Program-made: the position numbers and the translations under genes
Shown here: piece by piece, positions 14,907 to 23,407 of the stretch
How positions within the stretch are numbered: the first letter of the stretch is position 1
Layout: the number at the start of each line of letters is the position of its first letter
The notes under the pieces: generated by a model
What the model was told of the DNA's origin: nothing
Database searches by the model: none
The model's input: the letters and a program-made list of their open reading frames with translations, nothing else
From: a virus
IMG/VR virus record: IMGVR_UViG_3300038701_001473
Location: 1-39,738 of that record
Length of the DNA stretch: 39,738 nt
Direction: 5' to 3' (one strand)

Positions 14907-15337
14907 TAGATAGCCCCCTCAAAGACTGTGTGCGTGGCCTTCAAGCCGTAATCGCGCAAAACACGCTCATAACCGCGCCGAAACTGCCCCTCGATCTGAG
15001 TGCAGCCGCGCCGTTTCATCCATTGCAAAAGGTAAGGAAAAAAACCGATCCACCGCTTGATGGTGCCGCGCTTGGCAACACACCAGACAATGTTTCCGCA
15101 TCGAATTTGTGTTTTGTTCAAGTCGTAAACTTCAATCGCCGCAAAGCAGATAATTTCGCCCGCATCCTTGACAAAGAAGCCCGTTAGCGAACCATCGCGA
15201 AGTCGTTCTGCCGTAACCTCAACAGGCCAGCGGCCATTGGTGTCTGTCTCGGCTTTCTTGAGCCAAGGCCAAACGGTTTTGAATGTATCGGAATCGTCGT
15301 AATCATCTGGCGCAGCTTCCCAAAGCCAAGCCGTCAA
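14906..15337 (-). CDS. GNAT-like protein (T7 gp13-like position)
   Basis: 143 aa. The segment VKDAGEIICFAAIEVYDLN followed by CVAKRGTIKRWIGFFPYLL and the C-terminal GYERVLRDYGLK suggests a small GNAT acyltransferase fold, but no clear acetyl-CoA loop (Q/RxxGxG/A) is seen, so it may be a structural version. Phages often have such a protein at this location beside the internal virion proteins. The TTG at 15337 is favoured: it overlaps the upstream stop (TTGA) and follows an AAAGGGATGGGG ribosome site. A more upstream TTG at 15370 is also possible. Confidence 0.55.
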   Translation of the reverse strand: MTAWLWEAAPDDYDDSDTFKTVWPWLKKAETDTNGRWPVEVTAERLRDGSLTGFFVKDAGEIICFAAIEVYDLNKTQIRCGNIVWCVAKRGTIKRWIGFFPYLLQWMKRRGCTQIEGQFRRGYERVLRDYGLKATHTVFEGAI

Positions 15338-15687
15338 ACCCCATCCCTTTGCGTAATGTAGGCGAAACAATCGACCGCATCAGCGGCGCTAACCGTGACG
15401 CGAATTTCGTCTTCGTCTTCCAGCAAGTGACCCGGCAAGGTTTTATCGACCTCACTGTTTGAGGCCACCGTCAAAGCGGCCCCGAAAAGCGGAACCGTGT
15501 CATCTTCTGCCTTGCGGTAATGACTTACCGTCACCGTGCGACTTGGTCCCGTTGCATTCACAAAGCGCAAGGCGTGAACCAAGACACGATTAGAACCAGC
15601 GGTTAAAAGCGCCGTTGCGTTGGTGCTGTCAGGTCTGACGTGGTAGTGACCACTTGCCCCAGTTGGGGCTTGGATGCGAACAGCCAT
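15334..15687 (-). CDS. Hypothetical virion-associated protein, 117 aa
   Basis: A beta-rich small protein (MAVRIQAPTGASGHYHV, LLTAGSNRVLVHALRFVNAT, RTVTVSHYRKAED), resembling a beta-sandwich of the kind seen in small head or tail accessory proteins. The ATG at 15687 forms TGATG with the preceding nozzle-like gene. No specific family recognised; possibly a head decoration or tail-knob protein. Confidence 0.65.
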   Translation of the reverse strand: MAVRIQAPTGASGHYHVRPDSTNATALLTAGSNRVLVHALRFVNATGPSRTVTVSHYRKAEDDTVPLFGAALTVASNSEVDKTLPGHLLEDEDEIRVTVSAADAVDCFAYITQRDGV

Positions 15688-17159
15688 CAGGCCCACCCGC
15701 TAGGACGTATGCCGTCCACCTCAATGGCGGTAAGCGCTGACCACGCCTCGCCTGCTGGAATGTTGATCTTGAACTTGTGCGACAACCCATCGCCGCGCTG
15801 TGTAATCATGCCGCCCCTGTTTGGGCTTGTGAGGGCGTTGAACGTGGTTGCGTCTGTTGGGGTGGCCTTGGTGCCAATTGCGCCCGTATAGGCGTTTGTG
15901 CCTTCCACAATGGGCCTAAACCCACTGACAAAAGCGCGCCGACCTTGTGCAAATTGAATGTTGGCCGTTTCAATCTCGGCTTCCATTGCGCCGCCACTAA
16001 AGAAACCGAAACGAAACTGGTTATCAAAGCCCGCAAGCTGTGGCCTGCCCCCGTCATAAACGCGGCTGTCGATTGATAGGTTTATTTCGTCTGATAGGTC
16101 AGAAATACCGTCTGAAAACTGGCTTGGTGCTGATGCCCGCATAAGATGACCGCTTTCCAGCGCCAGCGGAAACCACTTTTGCAAATCGTAATTGAAACCA
16201 ATGGCGCGGTCAGAATACCCAACACCAGCAAAGCCAGGGCGTGCATAGCGCCAGATGACCAGCTTGTTTGCCGGATCGTGCGCACCTTGCACCGACCATA
16301 GCTTGGTCAGGTCAACCTCTGAACCACCCATAAACCAGCTATCGACGATCTGCGCGCCAACCGACTGAATAGCCCCACCGGCACCGGCCAGGTAAAACCC
16401 ATCCTCTGACAAGAAAAAGGCCCCCGCCGGAGCCTCAACAATACTTTGACCGGATGGCGCACCAAACTTTTGCCGTAGTTCGCGCCGCGTTATCATCATA
16501 CCTTGGCGGGCAAAGCCTTGGATGGCATCAGTCTGGAACACATAAAGCAAGTCCCCGACAACAGCGCCGCCCGTTACCTCGCCACCGCTTTCAAAAACCT
16601 GGAAGTCTGCGCCCCGGTTTACATCGCCCCACACTGTGTGGTTGCGCGGCGCTGAATATTCCACACGGTTAGGCGTTGCCACCTGCCCTAGCGCCCATAC
16701 GCGATCTGCAAACGTCACCACATAGCGTGCGGTGGGGGCACCAGAAATGGTGCTAAACGTGCCCGATCCAATCGTTGCAACCTGCAAGCCCGGAAAGCCT
16801 GCATTGGCCGCGATCACCTTGTCCCCAAAAACGGTAAAGCTTACCGGGTCTTCGTCGCTTAGCGTGTAGCTGCCAAGGGCCGAATTGCTAACGTCCGTCC
16901 AAGACCAAGGCGATGTGGCAGTGTTAAGCCGATACATGCCGCTGGCCGTTGCGGCGTAAATGTGTGTCGTACCATCAGCCGGATCAATGGCCTCAATACC
17001 ACCTAGCACCGCACCGCCTAGCGCAGCGCTTTGGTGCACAAACTGGTTAAACTTACCCCAGCCATCACGCACCGGCTGCATACCACGCACTGTGTCAATC
17101 GCACCCCGATTGAACGATGAAGCAGCGGGGGCAAAATCGCCCAAAGCTATTGTTGTCAT
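15687..17159 (-). CDS. Tail nozzle / tail tubular protein B-like (beta-propeller)
   Basis: 490 aa. It has repeated beta-propeller blades rich in Gly and aromatic residues (THIYAATASGMYRLNTATSP, YVVTFADRVWALGQ, FLSEDGFYLAGAGGAIQSVG). The pattern resembles P22 gp10/T7 gp12-type nozzle or packaged-DNA-stabilisation proteins. It follows the adaptor gene (17159 overlap), the usual adaptor-nozzle order. The stop/start of the next gene overlap in TGATG. It is expected to form the lower part of the short tail tube. Confidence 0.78.
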   Translation of the reverse strand: MTTIALGDFAPAASSFNRGAIDTVRGMQPVRDGWGKFNQFVHQSAALGGAVLGGIEAIDPADGTTHIYAATASGMYRLNTATSPWSWTDVSNSALGSYTLSDEDPVSFTVFGDKVIAANAGFPGLQVATIGSGTFSTISGAPTARYVVTFADRVWALGQVATPNRVEYSAPRNHTVWGDVNRGADFQVFESGGEVTGGAVVGDLLYVFQTDAIQGFARQGMMITRRELRQKFGAPSGQSIVEAPAGAFFLSEDGFYLAGAGGAIQSVGAQIVDSWFMGGSEVDLTKLWSVQGAHDPANKLVIWRYARPGFAGVGYSDRAIGFNYDLQKWFPLALESGHLMRASAPSQFSDGISDLSDEINLSIDSRVYDGGRPQLAGFDNQFRFGFFSGGAMEAEIETANIQFAQGRRAFVSGFRPIVEGTNAYTGAIGTKATPTDATTFNALTSPNRGGMITQRGDGLSHKFKINIPAGEAWSALTAIEVDGIRPSGWA

Positions 17160-17764
17160 TAGGGTGTCGGCCCGCTTGGCCGTGACGCAATATTGGCATA
17201 CCTCGCGCCAAAATCATCTTGCCGTGCCGCCGCCACCTCGGCTTGGTATAGCGCGTTATAACCCGCAGCCGCTTGCATGTCCTGCGTGTAGGATGCCGCC
17301 TCGAGCAGGCAACCATAAAGGTAAATCCCAGGATGGCGGGTCAAAAGGTTGTTTGTGGTCTGACCATCCGCCAAAGCCGGGAACGAGGCATAATAATCCA
17401 GCGTGATAGTGTTGCTTGGGGTCGGGCGGACCGTGATATTATCACCCGCTATCGTAAAGTGACCCGCAATGCCCGTGTAATCAGCATAGGCACCAAAAAG
17501 CTGCGAGGGTGTCATATAGTCCAGCGTGGCCTTTGGGGCGCTATTCACGCGCACCGTTCGCCATTCCAGATAATCAGCGGGTAATGAACCCACGCCATCG
17601 GTCAGCGTAATGACGGCGCTGCTTTCCATTTCGCGCAGGCGTAGGTCGCGCTTAAACCGGGCTTCTGCCAAATCAATGAACGTATCAGCAGGCGCAGCCA
17701 AATCGGTGCGAGCGGTAAACGCGGTGATCTGGCCTTTAAGGTCGGCATAGGTCGCAATGCTCAT
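17159..17764 (-). CDS. Head-to-tail adaptor protein (gp4/gp11-like)
   Basis: 201 aa. The N-terminal helices (MSIATYADLKGQITAFTART, DTFIDLAEARFKRDLRLREM) followed by LPADYLEWRTVRVN and a beta-rich middle (ITLDYYASFPAL) are characteristic of phage adaptor proteins that add a ring below the portal. It ends with a long helical segment. Gene order adaptor to nozzle supports this. Four-base overlap with the glycosyltransferase gene. Confidence 0.8.
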   Translation of the reverse strand: MSIATYADLKGQITAFTARTDLAAPADTFIDLAEARFKRDLRLREMESSAVITLTDGVGSLPADYLEWRTVRVNSAPKATLDYMTPSQLFGAYADYTGIAGHFTIAGDNITVRPTPSNTITLDYYASFPALADGQTTNNLLTRHPGIYLYGCLLEAASYTQDMQAAAGYNALYQAEVAAARQDDFGARYANIASRPSGPTP

Positions 17765-18423
17765 GTGCTGCCTTCCCGCTGTTGCTTGATCATAAATGGC
17801 CGGTCGGTGATGGCGTCATCAAGGGCAAAAGAATGCTCGCCCAAATGGCGCACCTCTTTGCTTAAATCCATGTCGCAAAAGACTTTGTAGCCCGCCGCTG
17901 TGGCGTTGTAGCAAAAATAAAAGTCTTCCCCGATGCCCTTGCCGGTGTGCGGGTTGATGGCGAAATTGTGCCAAGGGGCGTCGATGTTTTTGAACACGTC
18001 CGCTTTCACCAGCATAAAGCCCATCCCCAGGGCCTCAACTTCAATCAATCCGCTATGCTCATCAGGATAGACCCAAGCTCCATCCTTACGCGCCGTGGGC
18101 ACACAGGGACGCCTGCGCCGGGAATAGTTGGCCCCCACAATGTCCTTGTCATGGGCAAGCAACCGCTCCAACGCATCGGCTGGAAACGTCATATCGCCGT
18201 CAATCCATAGAACGTGGGTTGCGTCATCCTTAACGGCCATTTCAGCCAGTGAATTGCGCTGTTCAAAGATGATCGTTCCCATATCGGTTAGGAACGATAA
18301 GGCATCCTCGCCTTTGGAAACGCGATCAATCGAAAAGGCGCAAAGCATTGGTATAAGGCTATGAACGGTTGGCGCTTTAATGTCGCCGTAAACCGGCATG
18401 GAAACCTGCACGCGAACACTCAT
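17761..18423 (-). CDS. GT-A fold glycosyltransferase in the head/tail gene cluster
   Basis: 220 aa. Begins SVRVQVSMPVYGD, typical of nucleotide-sugar binding in GT-A folds. The metal-binding DxD is D75-G-D77 in VLWIDGDMTFP, and a GEDFYFC motif near residue 170 resembles the (E/Q)D acceptor-site motif. The ATG at 18423 overlaps the upstream gene by ATGA; no signal or membrane segment is seen, so it acts in the cytoplasm. It could glycosylate virion proteins or a host surface sugar precursor; the substrate is unknown. Confidence 0.82.
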   Translation of the reverse strand: MSVRVQVSMPVYGDIKAPTVHSLIPMLCAFSIDRVSKGEDALSFLTDMGTIIFEQRNSLAEMAVKDDATHVLWIDGDMTFPADALERLLAHDKDIVGANYSRRRRPCVPTARKDGAWVYPDEHSGLIEVEALGMGFMLVKADVFKNIDAPWHNFAINPHTGKGIGEDFYFCYNATAAGYKVFCDMDLSKEVRHLGEHSFALDDAITDRPFMIKQQREGST

Positions 18424-18737
18424 AGGCGGCCATCCCGCGTGCGAAACTTGTCGTTGTCGGTGAACCACCGCTTGATGTATTTATCGTCTTTTTGCTTTTG
18501 CGCTTCGGCCAGTTCGTTCTGCCAAATGTTGATTGGAACAGAACCAATCTTGGCCATTTCACCCCACCGCGCATTGGTGTTGGCATTGCGCTCGATACGG
18601 GCGTTATCCATTACCGCCTGCACCATGTAGTGCTGCGTTTTGATCGTAAACGTGTCGCTTTCCGGGTTGTATTTGAAAAGCTCGCGTATGCCCGCTTGCG
18701 GATCATCGCTTAGCACGCGCCAATCGGTATCGCTCAT
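18420..18737 (-). CDS. Small conserved phage head/tail region protein, 105 aa
   Basis: Contains FKYNPESDTFTIKTQ, then VMDNARIERN and EMAKIGSVPINIWQNELAEA. This arrangement, a two-strand motif, then D/E-N-A-x-R, then a (A/G)SIP(L/I)xIxxxW helix, is found in small proteins next to capsid genes of many podoviruses; their function is unsettled. The gene overlaps both neighbours by four bases. Confidence 0.6.
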   Translation of the reverse strand: MSDTDWRVLSDDPQAGIRELFKYNPESDTFTIKTQHYMVQAVMDNARIERNANTNARWGEMAKIGSVPINIWQNELAEAQKQKDDKYIKRWFTDNDKFRTRDGRL

Positions 18738-18937
18738 GATGGCAGCGGGTCCGCGCGTTCGGCAATGCCAAGCTCAATGGTGCGCAAAGCCTCATCAGTG
18801 GGCAATGAAACGACAGTGCCCTTTACAATCTTTTTGCCGCCATCAGCAGGGAAATAGCCACGCACAATCTTAACGGGGAATGTGGCAGGCTTGGTTGATT
18901 TGGGGGGGCGTCCGGGTCCGCGTTTTGGGGTATCCAT
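18734..18937 (-). CDS. Hypothetical small protein with AT-hook-like N terminus, 67 aa
   Basis: The N terminus (MDTPKRGPGRPPKSTKPA) carries the KRGPGRPPK core of AT-hook motifs, which bind the DNA minor groove. The rest (VKIVRGYFPADGGKKIVKGT, VVSLPTDEALRTIELGIAER) resembles small phage proteins that follow the major capsid gene. It could bind packaged DNA; the function is not established. It is the first gene after the terminator downstream of the capsid gene. Confidence 0.65.
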   Translation of the reverse strand: MDTPKRGPGRPPKSTKPATFPVKIVRGYFPADGGKKIVKGTVVSLPTDEALRTIELGIAERADPLPS

Positions 18938-18965
18938 CTTGCACCTTTCTTAGGGTTGAAACGAC

Positions 18966-18987
18966 GAAAGGCCGCCCGTGGGCGACC
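18966..18987 (-). terminator. Hairpin/terminator after the major capsid gene
   Basis: On the minus strand GGTCGCC-cacg-GGCGGCC makes a 7-bp stem (one G-T pair), followed by a broken T-tract (TTTCGTCGTTT). It lies 31 bases past the capsid stop. It probably gives partial termination or protects the capsid mRNA 3' end, favouring capsid over downstream genes. Confidence 0.65.
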
Positions 18988-19017
18988 CTTCTTAGCGTTT
19001 GTCAGTCAGTGAGTGCC

Positions 19018-19989
19018 TTAGGCAGTCTCAAGGTCAGCGATGACGCCATGAGCGCCTTCGTTCTTCACGATAAGCGTGTATTCAGCCAAGATGACTTCCT
19101 TGTACGCGTCACCTGTTTCTGCAACCTTCTTGCGCTTAGGCGCGCGAAGCTCGCCAAGTGTTGCATATTCCGTATCAAGCACAAACGCATCGCGCTCGCG
19201 CTGGAAGCGGTTAGGAACAACCGCAAGGGTGCCAAAGTCGCTGATATAGGTATCAGCAGCACCGATGATGGTTGCCTGACCGGAACCACCTGCTTGGCGG
19301 CGAAGGTCAGCAATCCCTGAAAAGCTAGAGAACACGCCTTTGTTGTGCGGCCCCACCATTAGCATGGTTGGATTAGCACCCTCGGCAAAGCAAGACTGAA
19401 TAACAGACTTAAGCATTGCTTCGGTAAAGGTACGCTGACCAGCAGCGGTTTCATCCGTAGCAGCAACCGTAAGGCCAGTGCCGGTGGAATAACCGCCATC
19501 TGCACCAGCAGCGCCGCGATTGGTGTTTGTTTCCAGCCACGAAGGCAGGCCACCAAGTTCACGCGCCGTGGTGTCATCACCGGCAACCGAAGCGTTATTG
19601 TCCAACAAAGCGGTTTCCATGTTCCGCTTCATTTCCTTGCCGCGCTTGGCCATTTGATAGGCCACTTCCGACTTGCGACCAGCGGTGTCCACCGCCTCCT
19701 GCGTACCGGAAACGACAACCGTGCGCCGTGAGATTTGCGCAAAGTTGCCAACGCGAACCGTAGGCGATGCTGCATCAAAGGCAAATTCATCACCCTCAAT
19801 CTGAGCATCATTGCTGGCAGCGGCGAGCGCATCGGTCTGCCATTCGTGCTTTTTCGCCTTGATTTTCGTCTTGCCGATATTCGACATAAACGGGGTTTCT
19901 TCGGGCGAAATGTTATAAATAATGTCGGACAAGTCTTCGCGCTGGCCGACACTATCGTAGGTTGAGAAGGTATTTGCTACCTGTGCCAT
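19018..19989 (-). CDS. Major capsid protein (SU10-like, DUF5309 family)
   Basis: 323 aa. The sequence matches the SU10-type major capsid family: MAQVANTFSTYDSVGQREDL, then ISPEETPFMSNIGKTK, the middle GTQEAVDTAGRKSEVAYQM with EMKRNMETALLDNN, and the C-terminal ADTYISDFGTLAVVPNRF. Length is typical. An AGGAG site precedes the ATG at 19989. It is expected to assemble the HK97-fold icosahedral shell with the upstream scaffold protein. It lies 12 bases after the scaffold stop and is followed by a terminator-like hairpin. Confidence 0.93.
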   Translation of the reverse strand: MAQVANTFSTYDSVGQREDLSDIIYNISPEETPFMSNIGKTKIKAKKHEWQTDALAAASNDAQIEGDEFAFDAASPTVRVGNFAQISRRTVVVSGTQEAVDTAGRKSEVAYQMAKRGKEMKRNMETALLDNNASVAGDDTTARELGGLPSWLETNTNRGAAGADGGYSTGTGLTVAATDETAAGQRTFTEAMLKSVIQSCFAEGANPTMLMVGPHNKGVFSSFSGIADLRRQAGGSGQATIIGAADTYISDFGTLAVVPNRFQRERDAFVLDTEYATLGELRAPKRKKVAETGDAYKEVILAEYTLIVKNEGAHGVIADLETA

Positions 19990-20000
19990 TGTTTAGGCTC

Positions 20001-21053
20001 CTAGTCGATAATTTCGAGAAGGGCCGCTACTGCATCTTCCTCGCGGCCCGATTTACGGACACGCGCAACCTTTTCGCTGTAACGCTGTTCAGCCACCGAC
20101 CTTTGTGAACGCCGCTTTGTGGCTTTCATCGGCTTGGCTTTTTGGGTCTTCGCTTGAACCTTTGGCTTTTCGGCTTTCAGTGCCTGCTGCTGGGCAGCGA
20201 GGTTGATCATTGCCACCATGCGAGGGTCCAATTGACCTTGCGAGGCACCTTGCAGAATGTTGTTAACTTCCTGCTGGGTGTATCCCACGTTCTGCATGGC
20301 CTGTGATGCGTTGGTCTGGAATGCCGTCCAGCCTTCACGGCTAAACAGTTCCGGCGCAATGGCCTGCATGGTCGAAAGGTTGTCCTTGGCTTGGCGTTGT
20401 GACACCTGGGCCTGCATCTGCTGGGCAGATTGTTCACGCTGTTGGCGCTCACTCTTGATCTGCGCATCCAGTTGATGCGTTTTGGCGCGAAGTTGGTTCG
20501 CCGCTACCGGGTCAATCTGATCAAGCGTGTTTAACGCTTCCACCAGCACCGATGCGACGGCGTTACTTTCCTGTTGAACGGACTGGGCAAAGTTCTGGGC
20601 TTTTTCCCAAGATTGTTTTGCCTGGTTCTCTAGCTCAACACGTTGTTGATTTTTGCGCGTGTAATCAGCTTGGCGAAGGTTGCCCTTGTAAAGCTCTTCA
20701 ACAGTTGCCGTTTCGCCATTCGGTAGCGTTATCCGCGCTTGCGGGTCGCTAACCGGTTCGGGTTCGGCCTTGTCATCATCTGCCTCATCATCTGAGGCGG
20801 CTTCTGGGGCAGTGTCTTCATCCTCGTCGGGCTCGTCATCAGCTTCGGCGTCGTCTGGTTGTGCCTGGGCCTCTGGCTCATCGTCTGAGGGTGTTTCCGG
20901 TTCTGGCTGGGCTTTGGGCGTGTCCGCTTGTGGCGGGGCCTGTGGCTCATCTAACCGGGCTGCAATCGCAAGCGCTGCCGCGTCTTCCGTCAACGGGCCT
21001 GCAATAGCAGTATCGTCAACGGTGGCCGCTGTGGCCGTGTCGTTGTCGGTCAT
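20001..21053 (-). CDS. Scaffolding protein, acidic coiled-coil
   Basis: 350 aa. The N-terminal ~110 residues are extremely acidic and Pro/Ala-rich (DDEPEAQAQPDDAEADDEPD). Then a short conserved motif (ITLPNGETATVEELYKGNL), long Gln-rich coiled coil (VELENQAKQSWEKAQNFAQ), and a highly basic C terminus (KAKPMKATKRRSQRS), which in scaffolds contacts the capsid protein. It lies directly upstream of the capsid gene. The ATG at 21053 has a GGAAA-type site; the ATG at 21065 four codons upstream is an alternative. Confidence 0.85.
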   Translation of the reverse strand: MTDNDTATAATVDDTAIAGPLTEDAAALAIAARLDEPQAPPQADTPKAQPEPETPSDDEPEAQAQPDDAEADDEPDEDEDTAPEAASDDEADDDKAEPEPVSDPQARITLPNGETATVEELYKGNLRQADYTRKNQQRVELENQAKQSWEKAQNFAQSVQQESNAVASVLVEALNTLDQIDPVAANQLRAKTHQLDAQIKSERQQREQSAQQMQAQVSQRQAKDNLSTMQAIAPELFSREGWTAFQTNASQAMQNVGYTQQEVNNILQGASQGQLDPRMVAMINLAAQQQALKAEKPKVQAKTQKAKPMKATKRRSQRSVAEQRYSEKVARVRKSGREEDAVAALLEIID

Positions 21054-21107
21054 ATAAGTTTCCATCTATGGGATGCACCACATCACTGCGGGGCTAGTTG
21101 AACGGGC

Positions 21108-21353
21108 CTAGAGAATAGACCCGCTATTGCTGGACGTGCCGTTCATCACGGTGTCGAGCAATTCTTGTCGCAGCGAACGAACGGCTTTGACCTTTTCGGC
21201 CAATCCAGCGCGTTTACGGTGCTGCCAAAACTGGCATTTAAGCATGTTTTCAATGGCGCGGGCCTCAACGGCGTCTAGTGCGCCATTCAACGTGCCATCA
21301 TTGCGCAGGCGTTCGGCCTCTTGAGCTAGGTGGACTTGGTGATCAGTAGGCAC
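21108..21353 (-). CDS. Hypothetical helical protein between portal and scaffold, 81 aa
   Basis: Predicted all-helical (HQVHLAQEAERLRNDGTLNG, ALDAVEARAIENMLKC, AEKVKAVRSLRQELLDTVMN). Small helical proteins of this size between portal and scaffold occur in many P22/SU10-like phages; no defined function. The start shares a base with the portal stop (21353). Confidence 0.7.
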   Translation of the reverse strand: MPTDHQVHLAQEAERLRNDGTLNGALDAVEARAIENMLKCQFWQHRKRAGLAEKVKAVRSLRQELLDTVMNGTSSNSGSIL

Positions 21354-23407
21354 TAGGAAGCCCCGCGAATGTTCATATCGCCTGCGTTAAGCTCTTGCCC
21401 CATCTGCTGGGCCTTCATTGCCGCAAGCTCTGCCTCCAAGGCCATTTCCTCGCGCTTAAGCTGCAAGCGGGCCTGCATTTCCTCGCGCTTCAGAGCAATG
21501 TCAGCTTGCGCCTTTTCGCGCTGCAATTGCATATCGCCCTGCATCTTGGCCTGTTCCATCTGCATTTCGGCTTGCATTTTTGCCGCTTCTTCGCCACCGC
21601 CTTGTTCTTGCGGCTGGGCCAGTTGCGCCAACATCTGCGGATCAACTTCAGGGAAATACATATCAGGGTTCTTGAAGCCCGCTGCATTCACCAGCTTGGC
21701 CAGCGAATTGCGAATGAGCGGCACCATTTCCACCACAATTTGTCGTGCGCCAATCGCCTCTGCACGGTCCATCATAGCAATCTGCTGCTGCAAAATCACA
21801 TTAAGCATCGCCATATCACGGTCACGTGACCCGGTGCCCAGGCCGGTGTTGATGGAAACATCCATGTCAACATTCCAACCGCGCGGGTCCATTGGCACAA
21901 ACTGGTCGCGCAAGCGGATTATGCGGGGCGCGTCCTGGTTCTGCACCACAAGCTTTAGAAGGCATTTGAAAAGGCGCTTTAGACCATTCTCGGCAAAGTT
22001 GCGGGCCAGTAGCTCAATCTTACTGTGGGATGCGTTCTGTGCAGCATTTACAGCCGTTGCTGTCTGGTTTTGCAGTGCGTCGGGGTCAAGGGCCATTGTT
22101 GCCCGTGAAACGCCTGTGCGCTTTTCTATGACGCCATCGCAATAATCCAGCATTTGGAACGAGTTTGCTGCGACAAACGGTGTGGCAATTTCACGAATAG
22201 CGCCAGCGCTTCGCACACGGATCACATTACCCGGCGTCTTGCTGGTTAGCTCTTGTGGGTTGATCACCTCAGACGCCACAACCTCACGCTCTGGCGAGTT
22301 GGTCAGGTAAAGATTGTCCAATGTCTGGCGCAGAAGAACGGTCTTGATGCGCTGCTGATCAATCACCTCATCAGCCAGCGAGCGCCCCTCAAATCGGTGC
22401 GGGATCGGGTCGCCCACCAGCGGGGTAAAGGGCAGTTCATCGCCCCATTCTTCAACCTCTAGCGCGTCTAGCTGCTTGGAACCGGAACCGGTGACAACCT
22501 TTTGCCACATCGCAACGCCGCTGTCGTCTTTATCCGCCTTGATGTAGCATTCATAAATTTCAACCGTTTGCATTGCCTTATCGGCTGCTTGGTCGAAGCG
22601 ATCTGCGCCATCATTGTCGCGGGCAGTGTCCAACTCATCATCGGAAACACCGGCGTAGGTTGGCAGCGCATCAACAATAGAACGCTTATAGCCCTGTTCG
22701 ATCAGGTCTGACCGCGACGGATAAGACCGGTGCGCAATGAACCGCACATCATCAATGCTGGTCGCGTCGGAATTGTAAAAAATATCCTCTGGCGCGATGC
22801 ATTCAAGTTTAATTTTGCCCACCTCAACGGTGCGCTTAAGCTTGCAATCGTGTGTCGTGACGGGGATTAACTGACCTTCAGCGCCCGCAATTTCGATTGT
22901 CTGCTCATCGTGTTCTAGAACCTCAACATCATCATCTTTAACGATGCTGGTGTAAGCGTCATCCGTTTGCCCGGTGTAGCTTTCGATCTTTTCTTCGGTC
23001 TCTGTGTGCCACCAATGCTTAATCCAGCCGACGCGCAACAAGCAGCTATCGTGCATGGCATCGTAAAGAACCTTGTAGCCGTTGGCGTCCTTGTCGAAAA
23101 TGAAGTTGAGGTATTCCGTCGCCTGTTCGGCAAACGCCTCGTCATTAGGCTGCACTGGCTCTAGCTCGACAATCTTGTCTGACCCGCCAAAGATGCGCTG
23201 CAATCCAGGCATGGCCCAGCCGATCACATCGGCAATGTCGGTTGATACGGCAGACGACCGGCCTTTCTCGGCCTTGAAGTCGTTCATCTCGCCATTGAAA
23301 TACTCAATAACCCGCGAACGGTCGCCAGCTAGTTCGCTGCTGTCATAACGGCGAGCCTGCTCAATTTCCCGATGGCAAAGGGCAGCTAATTGCTTATCAC
23401 TGATCAA
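21353..23407 (-). CDS. Portal protein
   Basis: 684 aa. Portal-like sequence: an N-terminal helix (QLAALCHREIEQARRYDSSE), then SSAVSTDIADVIGWAMPGLQ, a wing region, the hallmark ITPQ-like VINPQELTSKTPGNVIRV and KRTGVSRATMALDPDALQNQ, and a C-terminal coiled coil rich in Gln/Met/Lys. Twelve copies are expected to form the DNA-entry vertex and bind the terminase. A TTG at 23407 overlapping the terminase stop (TTGA), with GGGGG seven bases upstream, is the most likely start; a GTG at 23437 lacks a ribosome site. Confidence 0.92.
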   Translation of the reverse strand: MISDKQLAALCHREIEQARRYDSSELAGDRSRVIEYFNGEMNDFKAEKGRSSAVSTDIADVIGWAMPGLQRIFGGSDKIVELEPVQPNDEAFAEQATEYLNFIFDKDANGYKVLYDAMHDSCLLRVGWIKHWWHTETEEKIESYTGQTDDAYTSIVKDDDVEVLEHDEQTIEIAGAEGQLIPVTTHDCKLKRTVEVGKIKLECIAPEDIFYNSDATSIDDVRFIAHRSYPSRSDLIEQGYKRSIVDALPTYAGVSDDELDTARDNDGADRFDQAADKAMQTVEIYECYIKADKDDSGVAMWQKVVTGSGSKQLDALEVEEWGDELPFTPLVGDPIPHRFEGRSLADEVIDQQRIKTVLLRQTLDNLYLTNSPEREVVASEVINPQELTSKTPGNVIRVRSAGAIREIATPFVAANSFQMLDYCDGVIEKRTGVSRATMALDPDALQNQTATAVNAAQNASHSKIELLARNFAENGLKRLFKCLLKLVVQNQDAPRIIRLRDQFVPMDPRGWNVDMDVSINTGLGTGSRDRDMAMLNVILQQQIAMMDRAEAIGARQIVVEMVPLIRNSLAKLVNAAGFKNPDMYFPEVDPQMLAQLAQPQEQGGGEEAAKMQAEMQMEQAKMQGDMQLQREKAQADIALKREEMQARLQLKREEMALEAELAAMKAQQMGQELNAGDMNIRGAS

